From NCBI GenBank assembly GCA_965369815.1, contig CBDUQS010000001.1, positions 10,313-74,312 of the forward strand: a stretch of DNA of 64,000 bases. Direction: 5' to 3'. Positions within the stretch are counted from its first letter, which is position 1. Each line of letters starts with the position of its first letter. This document shows, one piece after another, positions 6,604-15,339 of this stretch. Position numbers and translations under genes: made by a program. The notes under the pieces were generated by a model. The model was given only the letters and a program-made list of their open reading frames with translations, searched no databases and was not told the DNA's origin. The stretch comes from DAOWGG01 sp965369815 (GTDB lineage: Bacteria > Patescibacteriota > Gracilibacteria > UM-FILTER-43-11).

Positions 6604-9600
6604 ATGTCGAGCAAGAAAAGTCCAAATTCTTCACCCTCTTTTGGGAGAGCTGATGTACCTGAACCACAATTAGTTCAAAGAATTAAAAAGCCTTTGAAAG
6701 AAATGGATCAGAGGGAGTTGAATAAGCTTATTGCTGCGCTAGAGAACGTGCTTAAATTGCATAAGGGGTCTGGTCGTCATGTGATTCAAAATGATTTAGA
6801 TAAAGTTAAAAAGTATTATCAAGATCGATTTGGTGAGGAGGATGAAGACGGGACTCTAGTATCATCTGGAGATTCTTTAGACGATGCTTTCGCAAATTTG
6901 GGCAATTTAAACCTTGAAGGGGGCTTAGACTCCATTTTTCAAGATACAGATCCAGACTTACCTGCTATGCCAGGTCAGGGCGGAGGTGAAGAAATAAAGT
7001 TTGAGCTTGATGCCAGTGGAGATATTTTTGGAAATTCGATGGAAGTCAATCCACCCCCCATTCCAAAGGATGCTTTGGATTACGATGAAATTGTGAATTA
7101 TGGGGGGAAAGATAAAAGAATAGGGGAGTTGGATGAAGACGTTATTTATGCCCTTGAGGATTTAGAAAAAAATCGAGCCTCAATAGATAAGGATGATCCA
7201 GATTCATATGCCTTTTTTAGACATTTGATATTAAATGGGGGTACGCTTTCGGTACCTGAAGATAAAAGAGAGGAAGAAGAAAAAAAGAAAAAAAGTAAAA
7301 TAGAGCTTGATATGGAGGCAGAGCAAGAGAAGGATGAAAAGAATAAAAAAGCTCTCTGTTTAAACTATTTTTTAAAGCCTGTAAAAATTACCCCCTCAGA
7401 AGATCCTAAAGAAGATGAAGAAAAGGGAAAAAGGAGTTTAAGGGCGAAAATTGTGGCCTTTCAGGATATTCTTCAGGAGGGGGAAGCGGAGTCGATAGGG
7501 CCTTTTGATCTACTAAAAGAGGGTGAGAAGGTATGGATTGTACTAAAGGAAGGCAGGGGGATTGAGCTAAAAGAGGCTCATGTTCCTTTTTGGATTAAAT
7601 TAATAGAAAAAGTTACAAAAGAAGGTTCGCTTAGAACCGAGGAGGAAATTCACATGGCTGGCGGTAAGAATATACTGCCGGAAATCAAAAAATTGCCTAA
7701 ATCAGATGGAGTGTTGGCAAAAGGTGGTGTTTCGGAGGTTTCTCGACGAATCACTCAGGAAATTGAAACCAGCGAAGCCTTGGTTCTGCAAAAAGAAATA
7801 CAAGAAAAAGAGGCTTATGAAATGAGATTAAAAGAAACAAAAGAGGCAGTTGAGATGGGTGGATTTCAAATCCCTCACTTACAAGCTTTCATCGATTTAG
7901 GGGGAAAAATAGGAGAAGAGGATCAATTTGGAATGAGATGGGTGGAATATAAGGGAAAGTTCAATTTTATCGATCGAAACAATATGTCAGTTCATGCTTC
8001 GAACTTTGATGACTGGCTTGATGAGATTGGAGAATTCAAGCTTCAGGCATTGAATACAGGTTTAAATTTAAAAAGTGTTACTGCTCTCGTTAAGCATCAG
8101 GGGGAATTTAAATTTTTAGAAAGCGATGGAACCTTATATGGATTAGATGAGCAAAAAATACTCATTGAGGACACTAGTGTGTTTGATGAGGTTGGCTTGG
8201 AGGATCAGTACGGATTAAGATGGGTAAAATGGAATGGCCTTTATAATTTTATCGATTCAAAAAATAGAATTTTAAGTTCGGAGAAATGGTTCAGTGAGGT
8301 GAATCCTTTTAGATCTGTTGTAATCCCAGGATTAGAGGAGTCAGAATCAAAAATGCCAATTTCTCTGGTTAAGATGGATGGTGAAATGCACTTCTTTATT
8401 CCGTCAGGAAGGCTTCATACTCCTTCATTCGACGAGCTTGAAGAATACTTTAAATCAGGAGGAGTTGAAGAAAATGCTTGGAGCGATATTGAAGTTAGCT
8501 TTCCTGACGTCGAGCCTCCTCAAATGGTTTACCTGGACAGCTTTAGCAGACGTCTAAAGGCACTTTCAAAACGATATCAAGGTGATTTAAAGCGAGCTGA
8601 GGCATTTGCTAAATTGGCTGATGATATCGGTAGTCTAGAGGGGCATCAGGATGCACGGCCGGATTGGGGAATCGCACTTTTGATTATTAAGGAAAAAATT
8701 CAAGATTCAACCCTTCCTGGTTACGATAAAAGACATTTCTTATTCGAACTCAATTCAGTGGCCATGGCTGCCAATGTTCAATCGGAAGAATTCAGTCCAT
8801 CAGAAATCGATCGTTACAAATGGCAAGAGTGCGGAACATTCGATGGAGGAATGGTTGTTAATGTTGAAACTGAAGAGGGTATTCGATACACACTCACTGA
8901 TTTTGATGGTAAATTGCTTTATCCAGGAGGTAAGTTCTTTGAGTATATTGGACCTTTCACAGGAGATTTAGCAATCGTGAGAAAAAAAGGAAAATACAAC
9001 TTTATAAAACGTCAGAATGGGGCATTGTTAGCAGAAGGAAGGTGGTTTGATGAAGCTCATGAGTTCCATGCAGGGTTATCACGTGTCCGCATAGGAGACC
9101 GTTGGAATTTTATGCATTCTGATGGGCATTTGATCAGTCAAAAGGGTTATGACAACGCAAAAGACTTCAATAATAAAACGGGGCAGGCAGAAGTATACGT
9201 AAATGGAATGTGGATCAATATTGATCAGAATGGAACGAGCATGATGTCTGTAACAGCAAGAATGTTCTCCTTATTCAAAAAGAATAAGAGTTCAGGCAAG
9301 GGGCAATCAATGCTTAACTTAAGAGGTTCTGAAGACGAGGCTTTAGTGGAGAAAAAGGCATTATCATTAAATAAAAAAATCCATCAATCGTTCAATGGGT
9401 CAGTTGAAGCGTTCCCAGATTGCACCTTTGAGATAATTCGTTTATTTACTTATTTTAGAGAAGAGTTAAATAAGGCTTCTCAAAAAGCAAAAGACGAAGG
9501 ATCGGTTAATATAATTGAGTTAAATCAATCTCTGACATCTTATTTAGATCGCACTAAATTGCCAGGGAAGCTCAAGAGCAAGTTGAGATATTTTATTGCA

Positions 9601-10650
9601 AAGCTTGAAGGGGGAGATTTCTATGGGAGGAAAATAGAATCGTTTAAGGTGTCCTTTCTTTCGGTTTATAAAAAAGCTTTAAATGAAAATAGTGAAGAAG
9701 CTGGACTTCCAAGGTTGATTCGTCAAATGGAAGTTAAAATTGGAGATGCTTCTTACTCAAGTAAAGAAGAAATTTTTAAGATATTAATGGAGCTACAAGG
9801 AATTATCCAAGGCTCTAATTTAAAAAAGAAGACAAAAGAAAGGGTGGAAAGTCTAATGTGGGTAATAATGAATAACGATGGGGTTCATTTCCAGAGAGGG
9901 GAGTCGATGATAAGCTATAAGCCAAAAATTAATAACCCAGAGGAGATTAGGAGAAAGGAAGAGCGACTAATTGGAAATCCGATAACTCGATTCAGAGAGG
10001 TCTGTGAGGCAGCGGAACAGGGAGACTGGCGCAAGGCTCGGACAATATATACTTCAATACCTTTAAATAATAAACTAGAGTATTTGAAGCTAGCTAATTT
10101 GCTGAATGAGTGCTTTAACCGCAGAGGAATGGAACTTGAGGCAAGTTCAAAAAATTCTAAGGGTCATTCATTCAAAACATACGACTTCTTCGAGTTGTAT
10201 GAAATTCGTCTATTTATGCGAGCTGTTTATAAAGATGCTAGTGAGCTTGAACCTAGAAATGCTGATATTTACTTTAATTTAGGTTTGATCGAAGAAGATA
10301 TTTCTAAGTTTGGGCTTGAATCAAGTCGTTTACAAAAGCTTTTTGCGACTCAGGATGGGCAAAAGCACGCAAAAAGATATTTAGAAAGAGCTGCTAAGCT
10401 AAACCCCTCTAGTTCAGAAATTAAGAGAGAAAAAAAGAGATTTACTCGCGTAATTTTTGGAAAACGCCTTAGGTTAGCTGCTTTAGTGGCACTAGGAGCT
10501 TCGGCAGCTGCTTTGGGTTCAACAGTTATTTACAATAATCGCGAAACCATTGCAGCAACTATATCTGAATTCAGAGATTCACTTAGCGATCCGAACAAAA
10601 GTGAAGACCAGGCTCAAGATGGCTTACCCAAGACAGGGGATGAACAGTAA
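6604..10650 (+). CDS. Giant WG-repeat protein with a C-terminal membrane helix and LPKTG end
   Basis: A 1348-residue protein of unknown function. Residues 1-270 are charged and low in complexity, with a KEEEEKKKKSK tract. WG-type repeats, which fold as beta units, are clear around 440-600 (FGMRWVEYKGKFNFIDRNN; YGLRWVKWNGLYNFIDSKN) and 785-880 (LAIVRKKGKYNFI; RVRIGDRWNFMHSDGHLI; YVNGMWINIDQNG). Residues 880-1280 are helical. A hydrophobic segment lies near 1289-1312. The last 36 residues are acidic and end DGLPKTGDEQ. No signal peptide is seen, so the bulk probably stays in the cytoplasm, tail-anchored. It has its own promoter and is followed 19 bases later by a second WG-repeat gene, so the two likely work together. 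Confidence 0.7.
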   Translation: MSSKKSPNSSPSFGRADVPEPQLVQRIKKPLKEMDQRELNKLIAALENVLKLHKGSGRHVIQNDLDKVKKYYQDRFGEEDEDGTLVSSGDSLDDAFANLGNLNLEGGLDSIFQDTDPDLPAMPGQGGGEEIKFELDASGDIFGNSMEVNPPPIPKDALDYDEIVNYGGKDKRIGELDEDVIYALEDLEKNRASIDKDDPDSYAFFRHLILNGGTLSVPEDKREEEEKKKKSKIELDMEAEQEKDEKNKKALCLNYFLKPVKITPSEDPKEDEEKGKRSLRAKIVAFQDILQEGEAESIGPFDLLKEGEKVWIVLKEGRGIELKEAHVPFWIKLIEKVTKEGSLRTEEEIHMAGGKNILPEIKKLPKSDGVLAKGGVSEVSRRITQEIETSEALVLQKEIQEKEAYEMRLKETKEAVEMGGFQIPHLQAFIDLGGKIGEEDQFGMRWVEYKGKFNFIDRNNMSVHASNFDDWLDEIGEFKLQALNTGLNLKSVTALVKHQGEFKFLESDGTLYGLDEQKILIEDTSVFDEVGLEDQYGLRWVKWNGLYNFIDSKNRILSSEKWFSEVNPFRSVVIPGLEESESKMPISLVKMDGEMHFFIPSGRLHTPSFDELEEYFKSGGVEENAWSDIEVSFPDVEPPQMVYLDSFSRRLKALSKRYQGDLKRAEAFAKLADDIGSLEGHQDARPDWGIALLIIKEKIQDSTLPGYDKRHFLFELNSVAMAANVQSEEFSPSEIDRYKWQECGTFDGGMVVNVETEEGIRYTLTDFDGKLLYPGGKFFEYIGPFTGDLAIVRKKGKYNFIKRQNGALLAEGRWFDEAHEFHAGLSRVRIGDRWNFMHSDGHLISQKGYDNAKDFNNKTGQAEVYVNGMWINIDQNGTSMMSVTARMFSLFKKNKSSGKGQSMLNLRGSEDEALVEKKALSLNKKIHQSFNGSVEAFPDCTFEIIRLFTYFREELNKASQKAKDEGSVNIIELNQSLTSYLDRTKLPGKLKSKLRYFIAKLEGGDFYGRKIESFKVSFLSVYKKALNENSEEAGLPRLIRQMEVKIGDASYSSKEEIFKILMELQGIIQGSNLKKKTKERVESLMWVIMNNDGVHFQRGESMISYKPKINNPEEIRRKEERLIGNPITRFREVCEAAEQGDWRKARTIYTSIPLNNKLEYLKLANLLNECFNRRGMELEASSKNSKGHSFKTYDFFELYEIRLFMRAVYKDASELEPRNADIYFNLGLIEEDISKFGLESSRLQKLFATQDGQKHAKRYLERAAKLNPSSSEIKREKKRFTRVIFGKRLRLAALVALGASAAALGSTVIYNNRETIAATISEFRDSLSDPNKSEDQAQDGLPKTGDEQ

Positions 10651-10669
10651 GATACCAACAATGTAAATT

Positions 10670-13081
10670 ATGAATAACCCTCCAGAAAAAACATCTCACG
10701 ATCGAAATATTGTTGATCGTGAAAAATTAAATCATTTAGTTCGCTATATCAATACTCTCATTATTGAGGGGGATTATTCATCCGATGAACCAACAGGAAT
10801 GTTGGATAAGATGTTGCACTTGATATACAGCTCAGGTGTTAGTGAAGATGTAGCTATTCGTATAGAAGATATTCTTAAAAGCAAATCGATTCAAAGTACA
10901 TCAATTGATGATCAAGAGACAGAAGAGCTTATTAGTCTATGTAAAAACAATAAAGAGAAAGACTCATTAATTAGATTAATAGGGTATTTGCATGGTTTTG
11001 TTCAGAGGAGAGATTTCTTTAAAAAAGGGGGGAGCAAAAGGGAAAGACATCGTAATGACATTATGACTCTCGTGGAAACGGGCCCCTTCCATTGGAAGGT
11101 TGTTAATTTTTTTCGATATAAATTACGTCATTTTTTATACGAGCCTCTTAGTGTTGAATCGGTAATAGAGGAGTTTGATGATTATTGGAAGAATTGGGAA
11201 AAGAAATCGAAGCAAAGAAAAGAAACTCAACTTCAAGATACCCGCTTGCTCATTGAGCCCCAAGACGATGAAGAAAGCGAAGAGCTACCAATTCATTCAC
11301 CGCAGCCAGTAACAGATGAGCCAGATGTCGAACTCGATTTAGAAGATATCGAATTGGATCCAAATGATGACAGGCTTAGAGTTCTTTTTCAGACAATGGG
11401 TCCAGGGGATAAATGGAAGCCTGAGGTTCAAATGCGTGAATGGAAAAAGATTGAGATGACTGAGGGGAAAATAGAAGAGTCACTAGAGGTATTTGGAGAT
11501 TTAAAAATTCTTAAAAAAATAGAAGGAGGGAAATATGTTTTTAATTGTAAAAAATCTGATGGAAGTTTAATGTCTGAAGAATGGTTTAGCGGTATTAGAT
11601 TTAATGAGGAGGGGGCCGTTGTAACGTTTAAGGATGGAAAAGAAAATATCATTAGCCCGAAGGGAGAATTTTTACTCAAAGAGAATTGTGATTGGGCAGG
11701 TCTTTTTTACGAAAAACGCGCCAGAGTGTCAATTAATAAAAAATGGCATTTCATCCGTGAGGATGGAAGCTTCCTATTATCCGATATTGCTGAAAAAATT
11801 GAGGGGGCAAAAGTAGAGGCGATGAGCATGCGCTTAAAGCCGCTTCAGTTTGATAAGGCTGAGGATTTTAAAAATGGCTTTGCGGAAGTTGAATTAGATG
11901 GTGAGGAATTCAAAATCGATATGAATGGAAAACGTTATGAGATAAGAGAGGAAGCAGAAATGCTTCCGAAACCTCATTGGCTAAAAAGCCCAGAAGAGCA
12001 AGAAGCAATTCCATTATCAGGAACAGCGGATGAGCCTCCAGCAATTCCATTACCAGGAACAGACGACAATCTTCCACCACTTGTGGTCGATAAAAAAGAC
12101 GGTGAGGGCGCGGAGAAGGAGGCTTCACCTTTTGAACAGCCGATTCCGGATGTATCAACTGAAAAAAATAGCCCTACTCCTGAAGTGGTAACTCCTTCTA
12201 TTCCAGATTTTGGAAGAAATGAATTTATTAAGGCAGAAGAATGTAGAAAGAAAGAAAAATATGCAAAGGCTATTGAATATTATGAAAAGGCGATAAAAAG
12301 CAATTGTATTAATAGATTAGAAGCTTTAAATAGAATAGCCGTGTGTCATTACAAACTTGAGGCTTACGATAAGGCGATTGAGTATTTTTGCGAAGCGTTA
12401 AACGTGAGTGTGCAAATAAAAGAGATTAATAATATTTATAAGCTAATTTATAAGACATTAATGAAGATGAATCCAAGTGATCCATCTAGAGCGATTGATA
12501 AGTTTGAGGGAATTTTGAGAAAATTTAATAAAGAAGAGAGTAATCTTGATGAGGAGTTACTAAAGGTATTGTCAAAAGATCGTATTAAGGCTCAGGAAAG
12601 CAGTATGCATGAAACACTTACTCTTGTAATAATGAGTGAGCCATCTGATGGTGAATTGAGAAAAAAAGCTGAAGAGGTGTGTGACGAATATCGTCAGTTG
12701 GTCAGTCAAAATCCGAATCATAAATTTTCTCATCGTGAAATGGCTCGAAAGCTTAGAATGTTATATGACGAGGGGAAAGTGGAAATTGGATTGGTATTTG
12801 AGGTTCATGAAATGGATTTAGAAAACAATCCAGATCATTTTGCCTCAATTGCTTCAATCGCTGAAACACATTTTGCAATCGGTGGATATGAAAGCTTAGT
12901 TAAAGCAGCTGAGTATTTTATGCGAGTTTTAGCACTTGAATCGGACGATTCAGCTACGAATAGGCCCGATCTTTATCAGGTATTGAAAAAAGAAGCTCAA
13001 GAGCGTCTGTCTGAAATTCCTAAGAAGATGTCAGAATTGATTCAAAAGGGTCCCGTTCCCACAATAAGAGTCCAAGATTAA
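10670..13081 (+). CDS. WG-repeat and TPR protein
   Basis: An 803-residue protein, probably co-transcribed with the giant WG-repeat gene 19 bases upstream. Residues 1-190 are helical. Residues 190-240 are acidic, with DVELDLEDIELDPNDD. WG-like units occur around 278-430: YVFNCKKSDGSLMSEEWFSG, then KEN then ISPKGEFLL, then SINKKWHFIREDGSFLL. A Pro/Glu-rich linker covers 440-510. TPR units follow from about 518 (ECRKKEKYAKAIEYYEKAIK, then CHYKLEAYDKAIEYFCEALN) and the C-terminus is also TPR-like. No signal peptide or membrane segment is visible. The combination suggests a protein-protein scaffold; no enzymatic motif is seen. A strong terminator follows the stop codon. Confidence 0.7.
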   Translation: MNNPPEKTSHDRNIVDREKLNHLVRYINTLIIEGDYSSDEPTGMLDKMLHLIYSSGVSEDVAIRIEDILKSKSIQSTSIDDQETEELISLCKNNKEKDSLIRLIGYLHGFVQRRDFFKKGGSKRERHRNDIMTLVETGPFHWKVVNFFRYKLRHFLYEPLSVESVIEEFDDYWKNWEKKSKQRKETQLQDTRLLIEPQDDEESEELPIHSPQPVTDEPDVELDLEDIELDPNDDRLRVLFQTMGPGDKWKPEVQMREWKKIEMTEGKIEESLEVFGDLKILKKIEGGKYVFNCKKSDGSLMSEEWFSGIRFNEEGAVVTFKDGKENIISPKGEFLLKENCDWAGLFYEKRARVSINKKWHFIREDGSFLLSDIAEKIEGAKVEAMSMRLKPLQFDKAEDFKNGFAEVELDGEEFKIDMNGKRYEIREEAEMLPKPHWLKSPEEQEAIPLSGTADEPPAIPLPGTDDNLPPLVVDKKDGEGAEKEASPFEQPIPDVSTEKNSPTPEVVTPSIPDFGRNEFIKAEECRKKEKYAKAIEYYEKAIKSNCINRLEALNRIAVCHYKLEAYDKAIEYFCEALNVSVQIKEINNIYKLIYKTLMKMNPSDPSRAIDKFEGILRKFNKEESNLDEELLKVLSKDRIKAQESSMHETLTLVIMSEPSDGELRKKAEEVCDEYRQLVSQNPNHKFSHREMARKLRMLYDEGKVEIGLVFEVHEMDLENNPDHFASIASIAETHFAIGGYESLVKAAEYFMRVLALESDDSATNRPDLYQVLKKEAQERLSEIPKKMSELIQKGPVPTIRVQD

Positions 13082-13090
13082 AAAACGAGT

Positions 13091-13121
13091 AAAAGCGCTC
13101 GCCTTGGCGAGCGCTTTTTTG
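13091..13121 (+). terminator. Intrinsic terminator of the WG-repeat operon
   Basis: Stem AAGCGCTCGCC / GGCGAGCGCTT with a two-base loop followed by six T. It starts 10 bases after the stop of the second WG-repeat gene. Confidence 0.92.
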
Positions 13122-13154
13122 GTATATTGATTGCGTTTGATTAATCTAATAAAA

Positions 13155-14570
13155 ATGGAATACGAACCAGTCATCGGACTCGAAGTACACGCTCGCATCA
13201 ATAGTAAAACAAAGTTGTTCTGCCGTTGCAGTAATAATATTTTTAATGAAAAGCCGAATAGTCACGTGTGTGGGATTTGCATGGGATTCCCAGGAATGCT
13301 ACCGGCAACTAACGAAGAAGCGGTTAAAAAAGGGGCGAAGGCTGGCTTGGCGCTAGGCTGTACAGTGAATGAGTTCTCTAAATTCGATCGGAAAAGCTAC
13401 TTTTACCCCGATCTCCCCAGTGGATATCAGACTTCTCAATTTGATAAGCCAATTGCGGAGCACGGAAAAATAAACATCACATTATCCGATGGTTCTGTGA
13501 AGGTAATTGGGGTGACTCGCTTACATCTAGAGAATGATGCGGGGAAATTAACCCATACTTCTGGCGGAACACTCGTTGATTATAATCGATCAGGAACTCC
13601 ACTGATGGAAGTTGTGAGTGAGCCCGATATTCGCAGTGTAGAAGAAGCTTCACTTTATGCCCGTCAGCTTCAAAAAATCGTTCGTTATGTGAACGCATCT
13701 GATGCAAACATGGAAAAGGGGCAGATGCGTTTCGATATCAATGTTTCATTGCGTCCGAAGGGGCAGGAAAAGTTTGGAACTCGGTCCGAAACCAAGAACC
13801 TCAACTCATTCCGAAGCTTGGAGAAAGCGTTGGAATACGAAATCAAGCGCCAAACCGAATTACTCGAAAGCGGCGGAACAGTGGTGCAGGAAACGCGTGG
13901 ATGGGATGACGATAAAGAGGTAACCGTTTCACAGAGAAGCAAAGAAGAAGCGGCGGATTATCGCTATTTTCCAGAGCCCGATATTCCACCCATCATCGTT
14001 ACCAAAGAAGAGATTGAGCAATTAAGGTCAGAATTACCCGAACTCCCTGGAGTAAAGGCAAAACGTTATCAGGAAGAGCTTGGCTTATCATCCGACGATG
14101 CTCATCAGATTGCTAACTCTGCAGATGTAGCTGATTACTTTGAAAAGGCATTGGCGGTTTCTAAAAGCGCCAAAAAAACATCCAATTGGATCTTATCCGA
14201 GCTATTAGCAGTTGAGAAGGATGTGAACGCGCTTAATTTATCCCCAGAGAATCTTGGAAAATTAGTAAAATTAATTGAAGAGGGGGCGATTAGTAATAAA
14301 ATCGCTAAAGATGTTTTCGAAGAGATATACCAGGGAAATCTTGATCCTGAAAAAGTAATAGAAGAAAAAGGATTAAAAGTAATGAATGACACAGGGGAGC
14401 TCGAAAAAATTTGCAAGCAGGTGATCGATCGAAATCCGGCAATCGTTGCCGATTTTAAAGGAGGAAAAGAAAAAGCGATTGGCGGTTTGGTGGGGCAGGT
14501 GATGGGCGCCACAAAGGGGTCGGCCAATCCAAAAATGGTAAATGAGATTCTGCGCAAATTACTGTCTTAA
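13155..14570 (+). CDS. gatB: Asp/Glu-tRNA amidotransferase subunit B
   Basis: Kinase and tRNA-binding subunit of GatCAB, which converts Glu-tRNA(Gln) or Asp-tRNA(Asn) to the amidated form. I chose the ATG at 13155 (471 residues), which begins MEYEPVIGLEVHARINSKTK, the family's canonical N-terminus. An in-frame TTG at 13131 would add eight residues and lie directly after the upstream terminator. Visible landmarks are the FCRC and HVCGICMGFPG cysteine region (zinc site), YFYPDLPSGYQTSQFD, MEKGQMRFDINVS, and a C-terminal YqeY-like helical tail. gatA and gatC are not adjacent. With the AspRS in this window it supports indirect Asn-tRNA synthesis. Confidence 0.97.
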   Translation: MEYEPVIGLEVHARINSKTKLFCRCSNNIFNEKPNSHVCGICMGFPGMLPATNEEAVKKGAKAGLALGCTVNEFSKFDRKSYFYPDLPSGYQTSQFDKPIAEHGKINITLSDGSVKVIGVTRLHLENDAGKLTHTSGGTLVDYNRSGTPLMEVVSEPDIRSVEEASLYARQLQKIVRYVNASDANMEKGQMRFDINVSLRPKGQEKFGTRSETKNLNSFRSLEKALEYEIKRQTELLESGGTVVQETRGWDDDKEVTVSQRSKEEAADYRYFPEPDIPPIIVTKEEIEQLRSELPELPGVKAKRYQEELGLSSDDAHQIANSADVADYFEKALAVSKSAKKTSNWILSELLAVEKDVNALNLSPENLGKLVKLIEEGAISNKIAKDVFEEIYQGNLDPEKVIEEKGLKVMNDTGELEKICKQVIDRNPAIVADFKGGKEKAIGGLVGQVMGATKGSANPKMVNEILRKLLS

Positions 14571-14603
14571 GTCAACTCCAACCATTCGCTTTTAGGGGCG
14601 AAA

Positions 14604-14615
14604 ACATGGTATAAT
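14604..14615 (+). promoter_or_regulatory. Extended -10 promoter of clpP
   Basis: TATAAT at 14610-14615, preceded by TG one base upstream (TGGTATAAT), gives an extended -10 element. No good -35 is visible. It lies 33 bases before the clpP start codon. Confidence 0.6.
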
Positions 14616-14647
14616 CTTTAAGAATTTAAAATTAAAAAATAAAAATT

Positions 14648-15235
14648 ATGCCAGTTATACCAACTGTTATCGACAAATCTCCTCAGGGAGGAGAACGCGC
14701 TTATGATATTTACTCACGTTTATTAGAAGAGCGAATTATTTTTCTAGGAACTCAAATCAACGATGAGGTGGCCAATGTGGTAATTGCTCAACTTTTGTTT
14801 TTAGAGAAAATAGATCCAACAAAAGACATCACTGTTTACGTGAATTCCCCAGGAGGATCAGTATCAGCAACACTCGCGATGTACGACACTATGCAGCTGA
14901 TTAAATGCGATGTTTCAACCGTTTGTATGGGGATCGCCGCTTCTGGTGGCTCTATTATTTTAATGGGAGGTACAAAAGGAAAGCGTTTCATTCTTCCTCA
15001 TTCAGAGGTAATGATTCATCAGCCATTGGGTGGAGCAGAAGGTCAGGCAACCGATATCGCCATTCAGGCCGATCACATCATTCAAACCAAGGGATTACTC
15101 AACGGTATGATTGCTAAAATGACAGGTCAGCCACTTGCAAAGGTAGAAGCAGATTGTGAAAGAGATTATTACATGCGTGCCAAAGAAGCATTAGAATATG
15201 GTATTGTCGATAAAATTATTGAGGGGAAGAAATAA
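14648..15235 (+). CDS. clpP: ATP-dependent Clp protease proteolytic subunit
   Basis: Serine peptidase that assembles into a two-ring chamber and degrades proteins fed by Clp ATPases. It has 195 residues, the usual length. The catalytic triad is visible: Ser99 in GIAASGGS, His124 in EVMIHQPLGG and Asp173 in CERDYYM. The oxyanion strand is VNSPGGSVSA at 65-74. It starts with a short N-terminus that begins MPVIPTVIDKSPQGGERAYD, typical of ClpP. Monocistronic: an extended -10 element lies upstream and an intrinsic terminator downstream. No ClpX or trigger-factor gene is adjacent. Confidence 0.97.
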   Translation: MPVIPTVIDKSPQGGERAYDIYSRLLEERIIFLGTQINDEVANVVIAQLLFLEKIDPTKDITVYVNSPGGSVSATLAMYDTMQLIKCDVSTVCMGIAASGGSIILMGGTKGKRFILPHSEVMIHQPLGGAEGQATDIAIQADHIIQTKGLLNGMIAKMTGQPLAKVEADCERDYYMRAKEALEYGIVDKIIEGKK

Positions 15236-15251
15236 ATTTATAAAAAATAAA

Positions 15252-15278
15252 GAGCCTCGCTTCGGTGGGGCTTTTTTG
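15252..15278 (+). terminator. Intrinsic terminator of clpP
   Basis: A GAGCCTCGC / GGTGGGGCT-type stem with a TTCG-containing loop, then six T. It begins 16 bases after the clpP stop. Confidence 0.85.
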
Positions 15279-15292
15279 ATGTTTGAAAGTAA

Positions 15293-15320
15293 TTGACAAA
15301 TTACAATGATATGTTAAGAT
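15293..15320 (+). promoter_or_regulatory. Sigma-70-type promoter of the HExxH protein gene
   Basis: TTGACA at 15293-15298, a 16-base spacer and TAAGAT at 15315-15320. Transcription would start near 15327, only about 13 bases before the ATG, so the mRNA leader is very short. Confidence 0.7.
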
Positions 15321-15339
15321 AGATTTCTTAATAGCCTCC

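Noticed and set aside
14135..14557. A 140-residue minus-strand ORF opposite gatB
   Set aside because: It is the antisense frame of a strongly conserved gene and has no family features.
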